In this document: positions 12,897 to 16,031 of the stretch, in pieces
Layout: every line of letters begins with the position of its first letter
Position numbering within the stretch: position 1 is the first letter of the stretch
Source of the DNA: Saprospiraceae bacterium UBA2365
GTDB taxonomy: Bacteria; Bacteroidota; Bacteroidia; Chitinophagales; Saprospiraceae
Direction: 5' to 3'
Assembly: GCA_002344345.1 (NCBI GenBank)
Contig: DDTL01000168.1
Location: 1-16,031 of the forward strand
DNA: 16,031 nucleotides
Notes under the pieces: generated by a model
The model's input: the letters and a program-made list of their open reading frames with translations, nothing else
Told to the model about the DNA's origin: nothing
The model's database searches: none
Made by a program: the position numbers and the translations under genes

Positions 12897-14264
12897 ATGG
12901 AAAAAAATGAATTGCATGCAATTTCGCCGATTGACGGACGGTATATGGATAAAACCGTTGAATTACGTAAATATTTTTCTGAATATGCATTGATGAAATA
13001 TCGTGTCCGGATTGAAGTTTTATATTTACTTGCTTTGCACAAAGCAGGTCTGCCTGAGATGAATAAACTGACAGAATCCGACAGAAAATCATTATCTTAT
13101 ATAGCCAGTACTTTCAATGAACAGGCCGGACTAAAGGTAAAAGAAATAGAAAAAATCACGAATCACGATGTGAAGGCCATAGAATACTATGTCAAAGAAA
13201 AGGTGGTCAATATAGGTTTATCACACATTTCAGAATTCGTTCATTTCGGCCTGACCTCACAGGATATCAATAATACGGCTTTCCCTTTGATGTTCAGAGA
13301 AGCTCAGGAAAAGGAAATGATCCCAGGTATGGAGAGCATCATTGCAAAATTGCGACTTTTAGCAAGAAGGTGGAGTGCCATTCCAATGCTGTCACGCACA
13401 CATGGACAACCTGCCTCACCTACTTCTCTCGGGAAAGAGATTTTTGTATTTGTTGAAAGGTTGGAAATACAATTGGAACAATTAAGAAGCATTGAGATAA
13501 AATCCAAGTTCGGAGGAGCCTCCGGCAATTTCAATGCACATAAACTATGTTATCCTGAAATCAACTGGCCGAATTTTGCAGACAGATTTGTTGCGGAAGA
13601 TCTTGGTTTGTCCAGGTCAAAGTATACAACCCAGATCGAGCATTATGACAATCTGGCTGCAGGTTTTGATGCATGGGCGAGGATCAGCAACATTCTGATC
13701 GATTTTTGCAGAGATTTGTGGATGTATATTTCGATGGATTATTTCAAGCAAAGGGTTAATCCGAACGAGGTAGGATCATCAGCCATGCCACATAAAGTGA
13801 ATCCCATAGATTTTGAAAATGCCGAAGGCAATCTTGGGATGGCAATGGCTATATTACATCATTTATCTGTCAAATTGCCGGTTTCCAGATTACAACGGGA
13901 TCTGACAGACAGTACTGTTTTGAGAAATATCGGCGTGCCTTTCGGGCATATCCTGATCGCTTTCAAGTCCATTCATAAAGGCCTCGACAAGCTGGTACTC
14001 AATGATCAAAAGTTGAAGGTAGACCTTGAAAACAACTGGGCTGTGGTAGCTGAAGGCATACAGAGTGTTTTAAGAAAAGTTGGCTATCCGAAACCTTACG
14101 AAGCGCTCAAAAGTCTCACCAGAGGACATACGGGGATTGGACAGTCAGAAATCCGTGCTTTTATCGAAGAATTGGAAGTTGATGATGCGACGAAAAAGTT
14201 GTTGCTGTCAATTACGCCGCATAATTATGTGGGATATTTGCTTAATAATGAACTTAAAGAATAA
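12897..14264 (+). CDS. purB: Adenylosuccinate lyase
   Basis: PurB cleaves fumarate from SAICAR and from adenylosuccinate, two steps in purine synthesis. The 455-residue protein follows the aspartase/fumarase superfamily: S-P-I-D-G-R-Y at 10-16, T-S-Q-D-I-N-N at 120-126, R-T-H-G-Q-P-A-S-P-T at 167-176 (catalytic His169) and the signature S-S-A-M-P-H-K-V-N-P at 294-303, whose flexible loop carries the catalytic serine. N-terminus and length match the E. coli-like PurB group. The gene stands alone: a 468-bp gap precedes it and a MITE-like element follows 17 bp after its stop. Confidence 0.96.
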   Translation: MEKNELHAISPIDGRYMDKTVELRKYFSEYALMKYRVRIEVLYLLALHKAGLPEMNKLTESDRKSLSYIASTFNEQAGLKVKEIEKITNHDVKAIEYYVKEKVVNIGLSHISEFVHFGLTSQDINNTAFPLMFREAQEKEMIPGMESIIAKLRLLARRWSAIPMLSRTHGQPASPTSLGKEIFVFVERLEIQLEQLRSIEIKSKFGGASGNFNAHKLCYPEINWPNFADRFVAEDLGLSRSKYTTQIEHYDNLAAGFDAWARISNILIDFCRDLWMYISMDYFKQRVNPNEVGSSAMPHKVNPIDFENAEGNLGMAMAILHHLSVKLPVSRLQRDLTDSTVLRNIGVPFGHILIAFKSIHKGLDKLVLNDQKLKVDLENNWAVVAEGIQSVLRKVGYPKPYEALKSLTRGHTGIGQSEIRAFIEELEVDDATKKLLLSITPHNYVGYLLNNELKE

Positions 14265-14281
14265 GCATAAAGTTAAAAATT

Positions 14282-14435
14282 GAGTCTGCTCCGAAAAGTC
14301 CAATTTGTTGATTTTCAACCGTTTTTGCCTCAAGCTAATGACGCTAAAGGTCAGCACAAGAATAAAGGGAAACGATTGAAAACCAACAAATTAAAAGTCT
14401 CCTTTTAAGTGGCAAAGACTTTTCATAGCAGATTC
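14282..14435. mobile_element. MITE-like or IS-end element with long imperfect inverted repeats
   Basis: The 19-bp end at 14282-14300 (GAGTCTGCTCC, then GAAAAGTC) is matched in inverted orientation by 14417-14435 at 16 of 19 positions. A second, inner inverted repeat pairs about 14302-14325 with 14371-14393 (AATTTGTTG-A-TTTTCAACCG against its complement with two changes). Between the inner arms lie about 45 bp. The right arm carries about 23 extra bases between inner and outer repeats. The outer ends resemble the GAG-x-CTG-x-TCC-x-AAAAG type of termini of IS5/IS1182-like elements, as I recall. No target-site duplication is obvious. It could be a non-autonomous element or the palindromic 5' end of a decayed IS. 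Confidence 0.5.
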
Positions 14436-14461
14436 TTTATTTAATACTCAACTTATTTAAA

Positions 14462-14605
14462 ATGGGAAAAGGGAGGCAAAAAGGAGATTATGCAGATTTA
14501 TTTGATTTTAATGAAGAAATCGTTCTACCCTATTTTGAACCGGTGAATCAACTTATATCTGAGGTGGAAATGAATATTAATTCTACCTTTGACCAAAGAT
14601 TTTGA
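14462..14605 (+). CDS. Small orphan ORF, possibly a truncated transposase start
   Basis: An ATG-initiated 47-codon frame begins 26 bp after the inverted-repeat element and ends at TGA 14603-14605. It starts M-G-K-G-R-Q-K-G-D-Y-A-D-L-F-D-F-N-E-E, then has an L-P-Y-F-E-P-V-N-Q-L segment. I do not recognise it. Its position directly behind an IS-like end, with a basic start and abrupt stop, fits the N-terminus of a transposase whose remainder was deleted. It might equally be a short protein or no gene. Confidence 0.33.
   Translation: MGKGRQKGDYADLFDFNEEIVLPYFEPVNQLISEVEMNINSTFDQRF
14584..14591 (+). promoter_or_regulatory. Candidate -7 element upstream of the C-S lyase gene
   Basis: TACCTTTG is an exact TAnnTTTG match, 79 bp before the ATG at 14670, at the end of the small orphan ORF. 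No TTG lies at the expected -33 position. Confidence 0.3.
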
Positions 14606-14618
14606 GATTTTTTTATTG

Positions 14619-14634
14619 ATTCCTCAATAGGAAT
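14619..14634. other. Small hairpin in the leader of the C-S lyase gene
   Basis: ATTCCT / AGGAAT forms a perfect 6-bp stem with a CAAT loop, 36 bp before the ATG. It could affect translation or be the trailing end of the mobile remnant. Confidence 0.25.
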
Positions 14635-14669
14635 ATACAGGAAGTGTCATTAATAAAAGAAACTGAGCA

Positions 14670-15848
14670 ATGATTTACAACTTTGACAAAGTCATCAAAC
14701 GCAGAGGAACCGGATCGATCAAATGGGATGCAGCTGAATTGATAAAAAAGTTCGGAATTTCTGAGAGATTTGACGATGAAAGCATACCGCTGTTTGTTGC
14801 GGATATGGATTTTCCCTGCCCTCAACCAGTTGTAGATGCACTGCACAGGTGTGTTGACAGACAGATCTATGGCTACAGCACACATTTGGCTCATCCTGAA
14901 TATTTTGAGGCCATTCAGGGATGGTTTCTGAGGCATTATTCATGGGAAATAAATCAAGAACATATTGTGTACAGTCCGGGAACCGTGGAAGCGCTTTATA
15001 TGGCTATCAAAGCTTTTACAAAACCCGGAGATGGAGTGATCTTACAAGCGCCGGTTTACAGGCCATTTTATGGCAGCATCCTGGACAACGGGCGAAAAGT
15101 GATCAATAATGCATTGATCATGGAAAATGGTCACTACCGGATCGATTTTGAAGATCTACGGCTAAAGGCGGCAGATCCGGCAAACAAGCTATTTTTGTTA
15201 TGCAGTCCACACAATCCTGTTGGCCGCGTCTGGAACAGGGAAGAACTATCTGAGATGGCTTACATTTGCCATAAACATGATGTCGTGATGGTTGCAGATG
15301 AGATCCACGGTGATCTGATCAGGCAAAATGCCACCTTTATACCCTTGAGAAAGGTTTCTGGTCATGAGAAAATTATCACCCTGACAGCGATCAACAAAAC
15401 GTTCAATGTTGCCGGTTTGCATTGCACCAATGCCATCATAGAAGATGAGACGCTCAGACAGGCTTTTTCCAAGGAATCAGGCTTCAAATTACCTTCTCCG
15501 TTTGCTATGGAAGCGTTGATCGCTGCGTATAATGAAGGGCAGGATTGGCTGGATCAGGTAAAAACTTATATAGATGGTAATTTTGACTTTCTAAAAAACT
15601 TTTTGGAAAAACGGCTGCCTGAGGTGAAATTCCGGATTCCGGAGGGAACCTATATGGGATGGATGGATTTCCGGGACTACGGATTGGATTCGAAGGAAGT
15701 TCACCGAAGAATTTATGTAGAGGCCAATGTGATCCTGGAAGACGGAGAGATGTTTGGCGAAGAAGGAGCCGGCTTTCAGCGGATCTGCCTTCCGACCCCA
15801 AGGAGTATCCTGGAAGAAGCTTTGGAAAGAATGGCGAAGCAGTTTTGA
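14670..15848 (+). CDS. MalY/PatB-type PLP-dependent C-S lyase / aminotransferase
   Basis: A 392-residue fold-type I PLP enzyme of the MalY/PatB group (cystathionine beta-lyase activity, releasing thiol, pyruvate and ammonia from C-S substrates). It opens with the group's F-D-x-V-I-x-R-R-G-T-G-S-I-K-W-D block and P-L-F-V-A-D-M-D-F at 40-48. PLP contacts include Y-S-P-G-T-V-E-A at 101-108, P-H-N-P-V-G-R-V-W at 180-188 (Asn182), A-D-E-I-H-G-D-L at 209-216 (Asp210) and the Schiff-base Lys243 in A-I-N-K-T-F-N-V-A-G-L. A late arginine for the carboxylate lies in F-Q-R-I-C-L-P. Length is normal. Aminotransferase annotation is common for this family, but beta-lyase is more likely. No methionine-pathway gene is adjacent. 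Confidence 0.92.
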   Translation: MIYNFDKVIKRRGTGSIKWDAAELIKKFGISERFDDESIPLFVADMDFPCPQPVVDALHRCVDRQIYGYSTHLAHPEYFEAIQGWFLRHYSWEINQEHIVYSPGTVEALYMAIKAFTKPGDGVILQAPVYRPFYGSILDNGRKVINNALIMENGHYRIDFEDLRLKAADPANKLFLLCSPHNPVGRVWNREELSEMAYICHKHDVVMVADEIHGDLIRQNATFIPLRKVSGHEKIITLTAINKTFNVAGLHCTNAIIEDETLRQAFSKESGFKLPSPFAMEALIAAYNEGQDWLDQVKTYIDGNFDFLKNFLEKRLPEVKFRIPEGTYMGWMDFRDYGLDSKEVHRRIYVEANVILEDGEMFGEEGAGFQRICLPTPRSILEEALERMAKQF

Positions 15849-16031
15849 TACGTTAGGTATTCAGGTGGTTAGTTAAATAGTTTGTTAGCCTGTAGGATAT
15901 AAAGAAAACTTTAATCAAAAGACGCTGTAAAATACCCCATTGATTGAAATTTTACACTCATGCAATCATCAGAAGCTAACTGCCTAAAAGACTAAAGGCT
16001 ATCAAGCTAAAATAATTATAATATATATAAT
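15849..16031. other. AT-rich tail after the C-S lyase gene with a hairpin
   Basis: GTAAAAT at 15927-15933 pairs perfectly with ATTTTAC at 15949-15955 around a 15-nt loop. GCCT / AGGC pairs further on, near 15980-16000. This may be a weak termination region. The rest is low-complexity AT sequence and I see no gene up to the window end. Confidence 0.35.

Overview
The window looks like a chromosomal segment of a Bacteroidota bacterium, possibly from the Saprospirales side of the phylum; the order is only a guess. Supporting signs are moderate-to-low GC, A-rich leaders without Shine-Dalgarno sequences, several matches to the phylum's TAnnTTTG -7 promoter element, a C-terminal end typical of Bacteroidota IS200-like/RAYT transposases, and TTG starts on core genes. 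No rRNA, CRISPR array, prophage or plasmid functions are visible.

Layout. Positions 1-346 hold the last 39 codons of an IS200-like (REP-associated tyrosine) transposase and an array of five 34-bp hairpin repeats, bracketed by two TTC-loop hairpins. Positions 609-3616 carry a DUF6580 membrane protein, the diadenylate cyclase CdaA and an M20 dipeptidase, all on the plus strand. Next come a secreted FKBP-type prolyl isomerase (3751-4422) and trmD (4490-5173). A likely operon follows: recF, a DUF721/DciA-like protein, a TusE/DsrC-like protein and a DsrE2-like protein (5256-7554). Its end meets a minus-strand cluster head-on with overlapping stop codons.

The minus-strand genes at 7551-9972 are a TrmH/SpoU RNA methyltransferase, a DUF697-SHOCT protein, a SUI1-type initiation factor and a DUF1573 protein. 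Two octamer repeat tracts lie between the DUF697-SHOCT and SUI1 genes. A plus-strand tRNA-Leu(CAG) stands at 10215-10298. A compact minus-strand cluster, ribE - unknown gene - era, occupies 10326-12428 with a 1-bp gap and a 4-bp overlap. A 468-bp AT-rich gap holds divergent promoter candidates and a decayed open frame. Then come purB (12897-14264), a MITE-like inverted-repeat element with a short orphan ORF, and a MalY/PatB-type C-S lyase/aminotransferase (14670-15848).

Most of the content is housekeeping: DNA repair and replication, tRNA and rRNA modification, ribosome assembly, riboflavin and purine synthesis, and c-di-AMP signalling. The least ordinary parts are the bracketed hairpin array beside the RAYT end, the single-cysteine TusE/DsrC-like plus DsrE2 pair attached to recF, the unrecognised gene fused tightly between ribE and era, and the MITE-like element. 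I see no complete, clearly new defence or metabolic system.
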